Below are positions 8,296-16,518 of a stretch of 44,441 nt of DNA, in pieces. Position numbers and translations under genes: made by a program. The notes beneath the pieces were generated by a model. The model had not been told where the DNA came from, did no database searches, and saw nothing but the letters and a program-made list of their open reading frames with translations. The DNA comes from Streptomyces sp. Tue6028 (lineage in GTDB: Bacteria; Actinomycetota; Actinomycetes; Streptomycetales; Streptomycetaceae), in contig NZ_MLCE01000007.1 in assembly GCF_002300165.1 (NCBI RefSeq), positions 76,360 through 120,800 of the forward strand, in the 5' to 3' direction. Every line of letters begins with the position of its first letter. Position 1 is the stretch's first letter.

Positions 8296-10047
8296 ATGAC
8301 CGACCAGGTACAGCCGGCGCAGGGCCCGGGGACCTCCGGGCCGGGGCCCGACGGAGCGGGATTCACCTACCGAGGAGCCGAGCAGGAACTGATCGTCGTC
8401 GCACGCCCCGAGGCCCGGCTCCGCGCCCGGGCCGAGGGCGTCCGCTCGGCGGTGGGCGCCGACGTCTCGGCCCTCAACATGTTCCTCAGCGACGAACAGC
8501 TCGCCCTGGAGCCGCTGTTCGGCAGCGAGGACCGGCTGCACCAGCAGTCCGTCGCACCGGGCGCCGAGAGCGGGCCCGACCTCGCGCTGTTCTACCGGGT
8601 GCGCGGCGGCGCGAGCCGGGCCCAGGAACTGCGCTCGCGGATCGCGGCGCTGCCGGAGATCGACACGGCGTACGTGAAGCCCGGTGCCGTTCCCGCCTCG
8701 GCGGGCCCGGCCGGGTGGACCGACGACAGCACGGACGAGAGCCGCCGGCTGAAGGAAGGGGCGCCCGTCACCCCCGACTTCACCAGCCGTCAGGGCTATC
8801 TGCGTCCGGCGCCCGAGGGCATCGACGCGTACTGGGCCTGGCAGCGGCCGGGCGGCACGGGCCAGGGCGTGACGGTGATCGACGTGGAAGGCGCCTGGCA
8901 GCTCGGGCACGAGGACCTGGCGGCGAAGCTCGCCGGAGTCGTCGTCGGCACCCCGTTGCAGGACGTGGCCTGGCGCAACCACGGCACCGCCGTCATCGGG
9001 GTGATCGGCGGCGACCGCAACGAGCACGGCGTCACCGGCATCGTGCCCGACGCGGTGACCGCCGCCGCGTCCTTCCAGCCCGGCGGCACCGCGGCGGCGA
9101 TCCATGCGGCGGCCGACCGGCTGGGCCCCGGCGACGTCCTGCTGGTCGAACTGCACACCCCGGGGCCGCGGTTCGACTTCGAGCAACGCGACGACCAGCG
9201 CGGCTACATCGCCATCGAATGGTGGCCGGACGACTTCGCGGCCATCCGGTACGCGACCGCCAAGGGCGTCGTCGTGGTGGCCGCCGCGGGCAACGGCGGC
9301 GAGTCGCTCGACGACGCGCTGTACGAGCGCCGCCCCACCGAGTTCCCCGAGTGGTGGCGCAATCCGTTCAACCCCTCCAACCAGTCCTCCGGCGCGGTCC
9401 TGGTCGGCGCGGGCGCGCCGCCGCCCGGCACGCACGGCCGCGACCACGGCCCGGACCGTTCACGGCTCGCGTTCTCCAACTACGGGGCGCGCGTGGACGC
9501 GCAGGGCTGGGGACGTGAGGTGACGACCACCGGCGGCTTCTGGGACCGGCCCGGCGATCTGCAGGGCGGCGCCGAGGAGATCGCCTGGTACACGGACACG
9601 TTCTCCGGGACCTCCTCCGCCTCCCCGGTGGTGGTCGGCGCCCTGGCCGCGCTGCAGGGCATGCTCAAGGCGGCGGGCCAGGAGCCGATGTCCCCGGAGC
9701 GTGCCCGCGCGGTGCTGCGGGCCACGGGTTCCCCGCAGCAGGACGCGCCGGGCCGACCCGCCTCCCAGCGGATCGGCAGCCGGCCGGACATCAAGGCGGC
9801 GGTCACCCATCTGCTGCCGGAGGCGGTCGGCTCGGGCCAGGCCGAGCGGTACTGGGACGAGCTGCTGCCGTATCCGCGCGAAGTCCCGCCCAGGCTCCGG
9901 CTGTACGTGGCGGGCGCATGGCGCAACCTGAACGACCCGTCCCCCGAGATCCGCCAGGCGGTGCACTCCGCCTTCGCGGGGGGACGGCCCGACGTACGTG
10001 TCTGGTTCTCGGACGACGAGATCGTCGGCCTGGTGGTCACGGGCTGA
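8296..10047 (+). CDS. S8 family serine peptidase, no signal peptide
   Basis: Subtilisin-type protease of 583 residues. The catalytic residues look intact: Asp196 in TVIDVEGAW, His229 in NHGTAV, oxyanion Asn333 in AAAGNGG and Ser440 in SGTSSASP. Residues 1-160 are an uncharacterised N-terminal region (ELIVVARPEARLRARAEG onward) that could be a propeptide or recognition domain. No signal peptide or membrane segment is visible, so the enzyme is probably cytoplasmic, unlike most Streptomyces subtilisins. The last 50 residues (about 534-583) resemble the end of the next gene's protein: LY-x3-AWR-x-L-x2-P, then V-x2-AFA-x-G. The ATG at 8296 follows AAGGGAG. The substrate and role are unknown. It is cotranscribed with the downstream gene by position (55-base gap). 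Confidence 0.88.
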   Translation: MTDQVQPAQGPGTSGPGPDGAGFTYRGAEQELIVVARPEARLRARAEGVRSAVGADVSALNMFLSDEQLALEPLFGSEDRLHQQSVAPGAESGPDLALFYRVRGGASRAQELRSRIAALPEIDTAYVKPGAVPASAGPAGWTDDSTDESRRLKEGAPVTPDFTSRQGYLRPAPEGIDAYWAWQRPGGTGQGVTVIDVEGAWQLGHEDLAAKLAGVVVGTPLQDVAWRNHGTAVIGVIGGDRNEHGVTGIVPDAVTAAASFQPGGTAAAIHAAADRLGPGDVLLVELHTPGPRFDFEQRDDQRGYIAIEWWPDDFAAIRYATAKGVVVVAAAGNGGESLDDALYERRPTEFPEWWRNPFNPSNQSSGAVLVGAGAPPPGTHGRDHGPDRSRLAFSNYGARVDAQGWGREVTTTGGFWDRPGDLQGGAEEIAWYTDTFSGTSSASPVVVGALAALQGMLKAAGQEPMSPERARAVLRATGSPQQDAPGRPASQRIGSRPDIKAAVTHLLPEAVGSGQAERYWDELLPYPREVPPRLRLYVAGAWRNLNDPSPEIRQAVHSAFAGGRPDVRVWFSDDEIVGLVVTG

Positions 10048-10102
10048 CGGCATCCGACCACTGCTCACACACGCTCGACCAATGAGGGAAGGTGGCACCC
10101 GT

Positions 10103-10786
10103 ATGAGCACCACCCCGCAGATGAGCCAGCTGGGACAGCAGCACGGGCAGCAGGGCCCGAGCACGGCTCCCCCGCAGCAGTTCGGACCGCAGCAGAGCAT
10201 GGGCCAGCAGCAGCCCTTCGGCCCGCAGATGCAGCAGCCGTACGGGCCGCAGGGCATCGGCCAGCAGATGCAGCAGCCGTACGCCCAACAGGGCATCGGC
10301 CAGCAGACGCAGCAGCCGTACGCCCAACAGGGCATCGGCCAGCAGACGCAGCAGCCGTACGCCCAACAGGGCATCGGCCAGCAGACGCAGCAGCAGATCC
10401 CGCAGCAGCACATTCCGCCGCACCTTCAGCAGCAGCTCCAGCAGCTCGGCCAGCAGCAGCCGTTCCAGCAGCTGCTCCAGCAGCTCGGCGGGCAGCAGGC
10501 GCAGCAGCCGGGGCAGCCGGGGCAGCCGCTCGTGCTGCCGAGCGCCGTCGAGCGGGCGGCGCTGGTGAGCGGCATCGCCACGAAGTTCTGGGACGTCGTC
10601 ACCCCGCTGCCGGGGCAGCCGTCGATCCTCTACCTGTACATCGACAACGCCTGGCGCCAGCTGGTGAACCCGAACCAGGTGACGCATGACGAGGTCCAGG
10701 AGGCCTTCGCCTTCGGGCAGCAGGTCATCGGGATCTACGACTCCGGCACCGGCACGCTGCAGGCCGTCATCGTCAACAGGCAGTAG
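10103..10786 (+). CDS. Glutamine-rich repeat protein sharing the protease's C-terminal module
   Basis: Unrecognised 227-residue protein. Residues 1-145 are Gln/Pro/Gly/Met-rich and disordered or prion-like in composition, with four tandem 13-residue units of the form QQPYAQQGIGQQT at about 44-95. Residues 146-227 are an ordinary globular sequence (ERAALVSGIATKFWDVV onward). Residues 176-223 align without gaps to the last 48 residues of the upstream S8 peptidase, with 14 identities including LY, AWR and AFA. There is no signal peptide. The ATG at 10103 is preceded by GGGAAGG. A scaffold, substrate or partner of the protease is plausible but is an inference. The function is not known to me. Confidence 0.8.
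   Translation: MSTTPQMSQLGQQHGQQGPSTAPPQQFGPQQSMGQQQPFGPQMQQPYGPQGIGQQMQQPYAQQGIGQQTQQPYAQQGIGQQTQQPYAQQGIGQQTQQQIPQQHIPPHLQQQLQQLGQQQPFQQLLQQLGGQQAQQPGQPGQPLVLPSAVERAALVSGIATKFWDVVTPLPGQPSILYLYIDNAWRQLVNPNQVTHDEVQEAFAFGQQVIGIYDSGTGTLQAVIVNRQ
10232..10387 (+). repeat. Four tandem 39-bp repeats inside the Q-rich gene
   Basis: Units at 10232-10270, 10271-10309, 10310-10348 and 10349-10387. The last three are identical base for base, including synonymous positions (the CAA in a CAG-dominated run). The first differs at several bases. This indicates recent expansion by slippage or recombination, and copy number may vary between strains. Confidence 0.95.
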
Positions 10787-10819
10787 CACGGCCGACAACG
10801 AGGGACGGCACCACGCACA

Positions 10820-10851
10820 GGGCGCCGGGCGGATCGATCCGCCCGGCGCCC
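10820..10851. terminator. Bidirectional terminator between the Q-rich gene and mshC
   Basis: A 32-base perfect palindrome: the 16-base arm GGGCGCCGGGCGGATC is followed directly by its complement. It lies in the 90-base gap between convergent genes and can serve both. Confidence 0.85.
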
Positions 10852-10876
10852 GACCGCGTTCGGGGTGCGGGAACCG

Positions 10877-12106
10877 TTACAGCGCCACTCCCAGGAGGGC
10901 GTCCACGGCACGGGACACGACGCCGGGGGCGCCCTCGTCCGTGCCGCCCGTCTCGTGCTGGCGTGCGGCCCAGCGGTCGACCGCGGCGAGCGCGGCCGGC
11001 GCGTCCAGGTCGTTCGCGAGGGCGTCGCGGATCTCCTCGACGAGCGCGTCGGCGGACGGCCCGTCGGGGCGGGAGACCGCGGAGCGCCAGTTCTCCAGCC
11101 GCGCGACGGCGGTCTCCAGGACGGCGTCCGTCCACTCCCAGTCGGCCCGGTAGTGGTGCGCGAGGAGCGCCAGGCGGATGGCGGCCGGGTCGACCCCGTC
11201 GCGCCGGAGCGCGGACACGAAGACGAGGTTGCCCTTGGACTTCGACATCTTCTCGCCGTCGAGCGCGACCATCCCGGCGTGCACGTACGCCTTGGCCATC
11301 GGGAACTCGCCGGTCAGCACCTGGGCGTGCGAGGCGCCCATCTCGTGGTGCGGGAAGGCGAGGTCGGAGCCGCCGCCCTGGACGTCGAAGCCCATGCCGA
11401 GGTGGTCGAGGGCGATGGCGACGCACTCGATGTGCCAGCCGGGCCGGCCGCGGCCCAGCGAGCCGCCGTCCCAGCTCGGCTCGCCCTCGCGGGCGGCCAT
11501 CCAGAGCATCGGGTCGAGCGGGTTCTTCTTGCCCGGACGGTCCGGGTCACCGCCCCGCTCGGCGGCGAGCAGCCGCATGGCCGCGGCGTCGAGGCGGGAC
11601 ACCTGCCCGAAGTGCGGGTCGGACTCGACGGAGAAGTACACGTCGCCTTCGAGCTCGTAGGCCGCGCCGGCGTCCCGCAGCCGCTCCACGAGCGGCACGA
11701 TGCCGGGTATCGCCTCGACGGCGCCTATGTAGTGCTGCGGCGGCAGCATCCGCAGGGCGGTCATGTCCTCGCGGAAAAGTGCGGTCTCCTGCTCGGCGAG
11801 CCCCACCCAGTCGACACCGTCGCGCTGCGCCCGCTCCAGGAGCGGGTCGTCGACGTCGGTCACGTTCTGGACGTAGTGAACCTGCCGCTTGGTGTCGAGC
11901 CACACGCGCTGAACGAGGTCGAACGCGTTGTAGGTCGCCGCGTGACCCATGTGGGTCGCGTCGTACGGCGTGATGCCGCATACGTAGATACGGGCGACGG
12001 GACCGGGGTCGAGGGTGACGAGCCCACCGGTCGCGGTGTCGTGGATCCGGAGGTCGCGGCCCTCACCAGGCAGGGCGGGGACCTCAGAAGCGGGCCAGGC
12101 ATGCAT
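10877..12106 (-). CDS. mshC: Cysteine:1D-myo-inosityl 2-amino-2-deoxy-alpha-D-glucopyranoside ligase
   Basis: Mycothiol biosynthesis enzyme: joins cysteine to GlcN-Ins with ATP, the third step toward the actinobacterial thiol mycothiol. The 409-residue protein has the class I cysteinyl-tRNA synthetase fold. The N-terminal zinc/cysteine region reads [14 protein letters not shown] (C43) rather than the CGPTVYD of true CysS, and the protein lacks the longer C-terminal tRNA-binding region. The HIGH-like segment, GWHIECV and KMSKSKGN nucleotide loop are present. It is the last gene of a minus-strand cluster that also holds the SCO1664-family, DUF3090 and phosphatase genes. The ATG at 12106 gives the expected N-terminus. 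Confidence 0.94.
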   Translation of the reverse strand: MHAWPASEVPALPGEGRDLRIHDTATGGLVTLDPGPVARIYVCGITPYDATHMGHAATYNAFDLVQRVWLDTKRQVHYVQNVTDVDDPLLERAQRDGVDWVGLAEQETALFREDMTALRMLPPQHYIGAVEAIPGIVPLVERLRDAGAAYELEGDVYFSVESDPHFGQVSRLDAAAMRLLAAERGGDPDRPGKKNPLDPMLWMAAREGEPSWDGGSLGRGRPGWHIECVAIALDHLGMGFDVQGGGSDLAFPHHEMGASHAQVLTGEFPMAKAYVHAGMVALDGEKMSKSKGNLVFVSALRRDGVDPAAIRLALLAHHYRADWEWTDAVLETAVARLENWRSAVSRPDGPSADALVEEIRDALANDLDAPAALAAVDRWAARQHETGGTDEGAPGVVSRAVDALLGVAL

Positions 12107-12201
12107 GTCATGAGCCTAACCGGACGGAAGTTCCGTATACGAACCGGCCATCGACTGATGGCCCGGAAGGCGCTCTTGCGCCGCGGCCCGGAGGTGTGCC
12201 G

Positions 12202-13020
12202 CTACACCGGCGGCCAGGGGATCGCGGGCCATTCCCCGCCCGGTTCCGGGTGTTTGCCGGAGGCGAGCAGCCCCTCCACACGCGCGCGTGTGGCGTCGGT
12301 CTCGTTCACGGTGATGAGTTCCGCCAGCCGGGTGGCCAGCGGCGCCCCGGGCAGCAGCCCGTCGCGCAGCGCGCCGAGCACGTCGACCGCCTCCGCCGTC
12401 AGGGGTTCTCCGGCCCACCCCCAGAGCAGGGTGCGCAGCTTGTTCTCGGCGTTGAAGGTGACCCCGTGGTCGATGCCGTAGAGACGGCCCTCCCCGGCGG
12501 GCAGCAGGTGTCCGCCCTTGCGGTCCGCGTTGTTGATCACGGCGTCGAGGACGGCGAGCCGCCGCAGCCGGTCGTCGTCGGCGTGCACGAGCAGCGCGGT
12601 GCGTCCCTCGCCCACCTCGGCGAGACCGATGGCCTTCCAGCCGTCGTCGGGCTCCTCGCCGTCCACCAGGGCGAGCAGCTCGGCCTCGGGGGCTGCCTCG
12701 ATCCACAGCTGGCACATGCCCTCGCCGTACGGTCCGTCGCGCAGCACGGTGGGCGGCACGAGCCCCCAGCCGGTCGCCTCGGAGACCTCGTACGCCGCGA
12801 CCTCGCGCTGCGCGAGCGTGCCGTCGGGGAAGTCCCACAGGGGGCGCTCCCCGGCGATGGGTTTGTAGGCGCAGTACGCGTCGCGTCCCTCGTACGACAC
12901 GGAGCAGTACAGGACCGCGTTCGAGGCTTCACGGATCTGTCCGCGCACCTTCAGCTCACCCTTGGCGAGCAGCTCGGCCGTGGTCACGCTCCGCGGCGGT
13001 ATCCGTTCTGGCGCGGACAT
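12202..13020 (-). CDS. SCO1664-family protein with a PI3/4-kinase-like fold
   Basis: Conserved actinobacterial protein of 272 residues, found next to mshC in many genomes. The central segments resemble the phosphatidylinositol 3/4-kinase and HipA superfamily: YKPIAGERPLWDFPDG with a possible ATP-contact lysine, QREVAAYEVSEA, the catalytic-loop-like DAVINNADRKGGHLL and the metal-binding-loop-like GIDHGVTF. A kinase or nucleotidyl-transfer activity is a fold-based inference; no substrate is known to me. The start overlaps the end of the DUF3090 gene by 37 bases, which indicates an operon with coupled translation. Confidence 0.85.
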   Translation of the reverse strand: MSAPERIPPRSVTTAELLAKGELKVRGQIREASNAVLYCSVSYEGRDAYCAYKPIAGERPLWDFPDGTLAQREVAAYEVSEATGWGLVPPTVLRDGPYGEGMCQLWIEAAPEAELLALVDGEEPDDGWKAIGLAEVGEGRTALLVHADDDRLRRLAVLDAVINNADRKGGHLLPAGEGRLYGIDHGVTFNAENKLRTLLWGWAGEPLTAEAVDVLGALRDGLLPGAPLATRLAELITVNETDATRARVEGLLASGKHPEPGGEWPAIPWPPV

Positions 13021-13574
13021 ACGTGTCCTTCCGGGTCGAGCGGGAGGCTGCAGAGCGGGCAGGGGGGCCGGCCCGCGTTGACGACGTCGAGAGCGCGCTT
13101 GGCGAAGGCGCGGGCCTGTGCCCCGGTGAGCCGGACCCGGAGCATCGGCGGACCGTTCTCCTCGTCCTGGAGGAGCCGTTCCTCGGCCTCCGCGAGGTCC
13201 TCCTCGGAGTCCGCGTCCAGTTCGACCAGGGCCTGGGCCTCGACGATCATGCGCTGTTCGTCACCGTCCCAGGCCAGCGCCATGGTGCCGACGCGGAACT
13301 CCTCCTCCACGGGGCTGTCGAGGGGGGCGGTGTCGGACACCTCGGTCGGGGCCATGGCCGGCACGGGCGCGCTGCCCCCGGTACGGCGTACGACCTCGTC
13401 GAGGAGCTCGTCCATGCGCTCGGCGAGCGCTGCGACCTGGGTCTTCTCCAGAGCCACGCTGGTCACCCGCTGGCCTGAGGAAGCCTGCAGGAAGAAGGTA
13501 CGGCGCCCGGGCAACCCGACCGTACCGGCCACGAAACGGTCCGGGGGGTCGTAGAGGAACACCTGACGGGACAC
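12984..13574 (-). CDS. DUF3090 family protein
   Basis: Conserved actinobacterial protein of unknown function, 196 residues from the chosen start. It begins with the family segment SRQVFLYDPPDRFVAGTVG, has an acidic middle and ends with a zinc-ribbon-like CPLCSLPLDPEGHVC. An ATG at 13598 is in frame, but the GTG at 13574 has GGAGA (13581-13585) six bases away and matches the conserved N-terminus, so I prefer it. It overlaps the start of the SCO1664-family gene and lies downstream of the phosphatase gene. The constant grouping with mshC suggests linked function, but none is established here. Confidence 0.87.
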   Translation of the reverse strand: MSRQVFLYDPPDRFVAGTVGLPGRRTFFLQASSGQRVTSVALEKTQVAALAERMDELLDEVVRRTGGSAPVPAMAPTEVSDTAPLDSPVEEEFRVGTMALAWDGDEQRMIVEAQALVELDADSEEDLAEAEERLLQDEENGPPMLRVRLTGAQARAFAKRALDVVNAGRPPCPLCSLPLDPEGHVCPRQNGYRRGA

Positions 13575-13694
13575 GTCCTGTCTCCATTGGATCGGCATGC
13601 GGACCGGCTGACTGCGCTGGCCCGCATCGGCTGCTGAGAACCTGCTGACAACTACTGTGCTGCTTCGACCGCTTCACCCTACTGCGGCCGACGA

Positions 13695-14381
13695 TCACGG
13701 TGCGCCCGCACCGCCCCCCACCGGAGCGTCGCCGCCCGGGGGCTCCTCGCGCGGTGCCAGGGAGGCGAAGTCGCCGGTGTCCCCGAGGCGCACGAGGAAG
13801 GGCCTCAGCCGTGTGTAGCGGATCGCGGTGATCGAACACGGTTCGACAGAGATCCGCTGGAAGAGATCGAGGTGAAGTCCGAGTGCGTCGGCGACGAGGG
13901 ACTTGATGATGTCGCCGTGCGAGCACATCAGGTAGACGGCGTCCCCGCCGTGGTCGCGCTCCACGCGCGCGTTCCACTCGCGGACCGCCTCGGCGGCCCT
14001 CGTCTGCATGGCCCGCATCGACTCGCCACCGGGGAACGCCGCCGCCGAGGGGTGCGCCTGGACGACCTCCATCAGCGGCTCGTCCTTCAGCTCGGCGAGC
14101 TTGCGGCCGGACCAGTCGCCGTAATGTGCCTCCCCGATGCGCTCCTCGGTGTGCGCGCGCAGCCCGGGGCGGGCGTCGAGCAGCGGCTGGATCGTCTCCT
14201 GGCATCGCTGGAGGGGGCTGGAGACGACCTCGGAGATCGGCAGCCCGGCGAGCCGGCCGGGCAGCGCCGCGGCCTGCTGGGCGCCGCGTTCGTCGAGGGC
14301 GACGCCGGGCGTCCACCCGGCGAGCAGTCCCGCGGTGTTGGCAGTGGAACGTCCGTGCCGGACGAGGATCAGCGTGGGCAT
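13695..14381 (-). CDS. Histidine phosphatase family protein (MSMEG_4193-type phosphomutase)
   Basis: Member of the phosphoglycerate mutase / histidine phosphatase superfamily, 228 residues. The N-terminus MPTLILVRHGRST carries the phospho-accepting His9 in RHG. Other elements are SSPLQRCQET, the conserved Glu in ERIGEAHYGDWSG, FPGGES and the second catalytic His in CSHGD. The ATG at 14381 places RHG at the normal distance; the open frame upstream to 14498 is not conserved-looking. It heads the minus-strand cluster toward mshC and is divergent from corA with a 97-base gap. The substrate is unknown; the MSMEG_4193 family is actinobacterial. Confidence 0.9.
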   Translation of the reverse strand: MPTLILVRHGRSTANTAGLLAGWTPGVALDERGAQQAAALPGRLAGLPISEVVSSPLQRCQETIQPLLDARPGLRAHTEERIGEAHYGDWSGRKLAELKDEPLMEVVQAHPSAAAFPGGESMRAMQTRAAEAVREWNARVERDHGGDAVYLMCSHGDIIKSLVADALGLHLDLFQRISVEPCSITAIRYTRLRPFLVRLGDTGDFASLAPREEPPGGDAPVGGGAGAP

Positions 14382-14478
14382 GCGGCCCAGGGTAGACGGG
14401 CACCCGGGCGACCGGTCCGGGCCGGGCGGGACGGCGCCCGGAGTGCGGCGCGTCCCCGGCGGCGGGAGAATACGCTCC

Positions 14479-15477
14479 GTGATCGTCGACTGCGCCATCT
14501 ACCGTCACGGGCGGCGGACGGAGGACCCCGAGGACCTGTCCGACGCCCTGGCGGAGGCGCGCGCCGAGGGCGACGCTTTCGTGTGGATCGGGCTGCACGA
14601 GCCGACGGAGAAGGAGTTCGACCTCGTCACGAGCGAGTTCGGGCTGCATCCGCTGGCGGTCGAGGACGCGCTGAAGGCGCACCAGCGGCCCAAGCTGGAG
14701 GTGTACGACGACTCCCTGTTCATCGTCCTCAAGCCGGTCTTCTACGAGCCGGACAGTGACGAGGTGTCCACCGGCGAGGTCATGGTCTTCATCGGTGACG
14801 CCTTCGTGGTGACGGTCAGGCACGGCAAGAGCTCACCGCTGGCCGCCCTGCGACGGCGGCTGGAGTCGGAACCCGAGGTACTGCGCAAGGGGCCCACGAC
14901 GGTGCTCTACTCGCTCGCGGACGTCACGGTCGATCACTATCTGGAGGTGGCAACCGAACTGGGGACCGACCTGGAGGAGCTGGAGGCGGAGGTCTTCTCG
15001 CCGTCCGGCGGCGACTCGCGGAACACCGCGTCCAGGATCTACCGGTTCAAGCGGCAGATCCTGGAGTTCCGCCGGGCCACGGTGCCGCTCGGGATGCCGC
15101 TGACCCGGCTGTCCGGAGGGGGCTCGTACAGCACGGGAGTGCCTTTCGTGAACGAGACGGCGCAGCCCTTCTTCCGCGACGTCAACGACCATCTGACGCG
15201 GGTGAACGAGACCGTGGAGGGCTTGGACCGGCTGGTCTCCGACATCCTCGCGGCGCATCTCGCGCAGATGGGCGTGCGGCAGAACGACGACATGCGGAAG
15301 ATCTCGGCGTGGGCGGCCATGGCCGCGGTCCCCACCCTGATCGCGGGGATCTACGGGATGAACTTCGACCACATGCCCGAGCTGCACTGGCTCCTGTCGT
15401 ACCCGGCGGTGATCCTGGGGATGGTCGTTCTGGAGGTCCTGCTGTACCGGACCTTCAAACGGCGGGGCTGGATGTAG
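14479..15477 (+). CDS. corA: CorA family magnesium and cobalt transporter
   Basis: Pentameric divalent-cation channel of the inner membrane. The 332-residue protein has a large N-terminal cytoplasmic domain (IGLHEPTEKEFDLV, HPLAVEDAL), a long stalk helix (RRLESEPEVLRKG through DRLVSDILAAHL) and two C-terminal membrane helices joined by the family signature YGMNFDHMPE (G-M-N at 293-295). The C-terminal end is basic (KRRGWM), as expected. The GTG at 14479 is preceded by GGGAG. It is monocistronic by layout and converges with the ferritin-like gene 27 bases downstream. Mg versus other cation preference cannot be read from the sequence. Confidence 0.92.
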   Translation: MIVDCAIYRHGRRTEDPEDLSDALAEARAEGDAFVWIGLHEPTEKEFDLVTSEFGLHPLAVEDALKAHQRPKLEVYDDSLFIVLKPVFYEPDSDEVSTGEVMVFIGDAFVVTVRHGKSSPLAALRRRLESEPEVLRKGPTTVLYSLADVTVDHYLEVATELGTDLEELEAEVFSPSGGDSRNTASRIYRFKRQILEFRRATVPLGMPLTRLSGGGSYSTGVPFVNETAQPFFRDVNDHLTRVNETVEGLDRLVSDILAAHLAQMGVRQNDDMRKISAWAAMAAVPTLIAGIYGMNFDHMPELHWLLSYPAVILGMVVLEVLLYRTFKRRGWM

Positions 15478-15504
15478 GACGCGGTACGGCCGTGCGGCCC
15501 GGAC

Positions 15505-16293
15505 TCAGGCGAATTCCGGGGCCGCCGCGGCGGGGCCGCCCAGGGCGTCGCGCCGCTCGGGCATCCTCAGGGACACCATCCGGCGCCAGCCGGCCAGCCG
15601 CTCGTACGCGTAGACGGCGTGGATGCCGGCGGCGAGCACCGTGGCCCTGGCCCTCGACCAGCCGAGGATGCGCCCCATGTGGGCCATCACGGCGAGGCTG
15701 ACGTCGCGGTAGATGCGGATCTCGGCGAGGGCGCACTCGCGCAGCACGCGCTGGATGGCCCGGCCGTGTCCCGCGTACGCGAAGCGCAGCAGCTCCTCGT
15801 GGCAGTAGGCGAGGTGGTTGTCCTCGTCGTGGGAGATCATCCTCACCGCCCGGCCGATGTCGGGATGGTCGGCGAAGTGCTTGCGCAGCAGCTCCATCTG
15901 CTCGGAGGCGCGCTGCTCGGTGACCCGGCTGTGGGCCAGGTAGGTGACGATGTCCTGCACGGTGAGGGGCTGGTCTCCCTTGAGCTTCTCGTGGGCGAGA
16001 CCGATGCCGTGCCGCTCCAGGAGCATGGTGTAGTCGGTGTCGGGCGGCACCGCCACGGGCTGCAGACCGCGCTTCTTCATCAGCGCGTTGAAGATCCTGC
16101 CGTGCTTGTCCTCGTCGGCGCCGTGCCGGGCGATCTTGGGCGCGAGCTCGCGCTGCTCGCGCGGGACCAGTGCTGCGATCCGCCCGTTCTCCCATCCCCC
16201 CTGCGATTCCCCGCTGGCGGCGATGGAGCAGAAGAGCCGGAACGACTCGTCGTTGTCGAGGATCTCCTCGAAGAGACTCTTGGCCGAAAGCAT
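15505..16293 (-). CDS. Ferritin-like domain-containing protein
   Basis: Four-helix-bundle protein of 262 residues with possible di-iron ligands in the right pattern: EDKHGR, then TEQRASEQ, and HDEDNHLAYCHEE. It could be a di-iron oxidase or iron-handling protein, but the chemistry is not known. The start MLSAKSLFEEIL at 16293 is preceded by GAGAGG; the in-frame extension to 16419 looks non-coding. It is not closely linked to a partner gene: corA converges on its 3' side, and a hairpin separates it from the upstream oxidoreductase gene. Confidence 0.83.
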   Translation of the reverse strand: MLSAKSLFEEILDNDESFRLFCSIAASGESQGGWENGRIAALVPREQRELAPKIARHGADEDKHGRIFNALMKKRGLQPVAVPPDTDYTMLLERHGIGLAHEKLKGDQPLTVQDIVTYLAHSRVTEQRASEQMELLRKHFADHPDIGRAVRMISHDEDNHLAYCHEELLRFAYAGHGRAIQRVLRECALAEIRIYRDVSLAVMAHMGRILGWSRARATVLAAGIHAVYAYERLAGWRRMVSLRMPERRDALGGPAAAAPEFA

Positions 16294-16448
16294 CTCTGAC
16301 ACCTCTCTGCAGGGCTCCGCAGAAAACGAGTCAAATGGGATGCCAGGTGTGCGGCAACCGATGTGTCGGACAAATCCGCCAAACGACGGACGGTCAGGGT
16401 GGCACAGGCGCGTAACCAAGGGGGTGCCGGCGCGTTGTTCCCTGTGAC

Positions 16449-16487
16449 GGCCGTGGCGGGGTAGACCCCCGAGCCCCCACCACGGCC
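16449..16487 (-). terminator. Terminator of the F420-type oxidoreductase gene
   Basis: Stem GGCCGTGG-C-GGGG with CCCC-CA-CCACGGCC, one internal mismatch, 32 bases beyond the stop codon of the minus-strand gene. Confidence 0.65.
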
Positions 16488-16518
16488 GCAGAACTTTCCG
16501 GCGCCCGGCGCCGTCCCG

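Noticed and set aside
10877..12106. Annotation as cysteinyl-tRNA synthetase
   Set aside because: CGITPYD in place of CGPTVYD, shorter C-terminus and genomic setting identify MshC.
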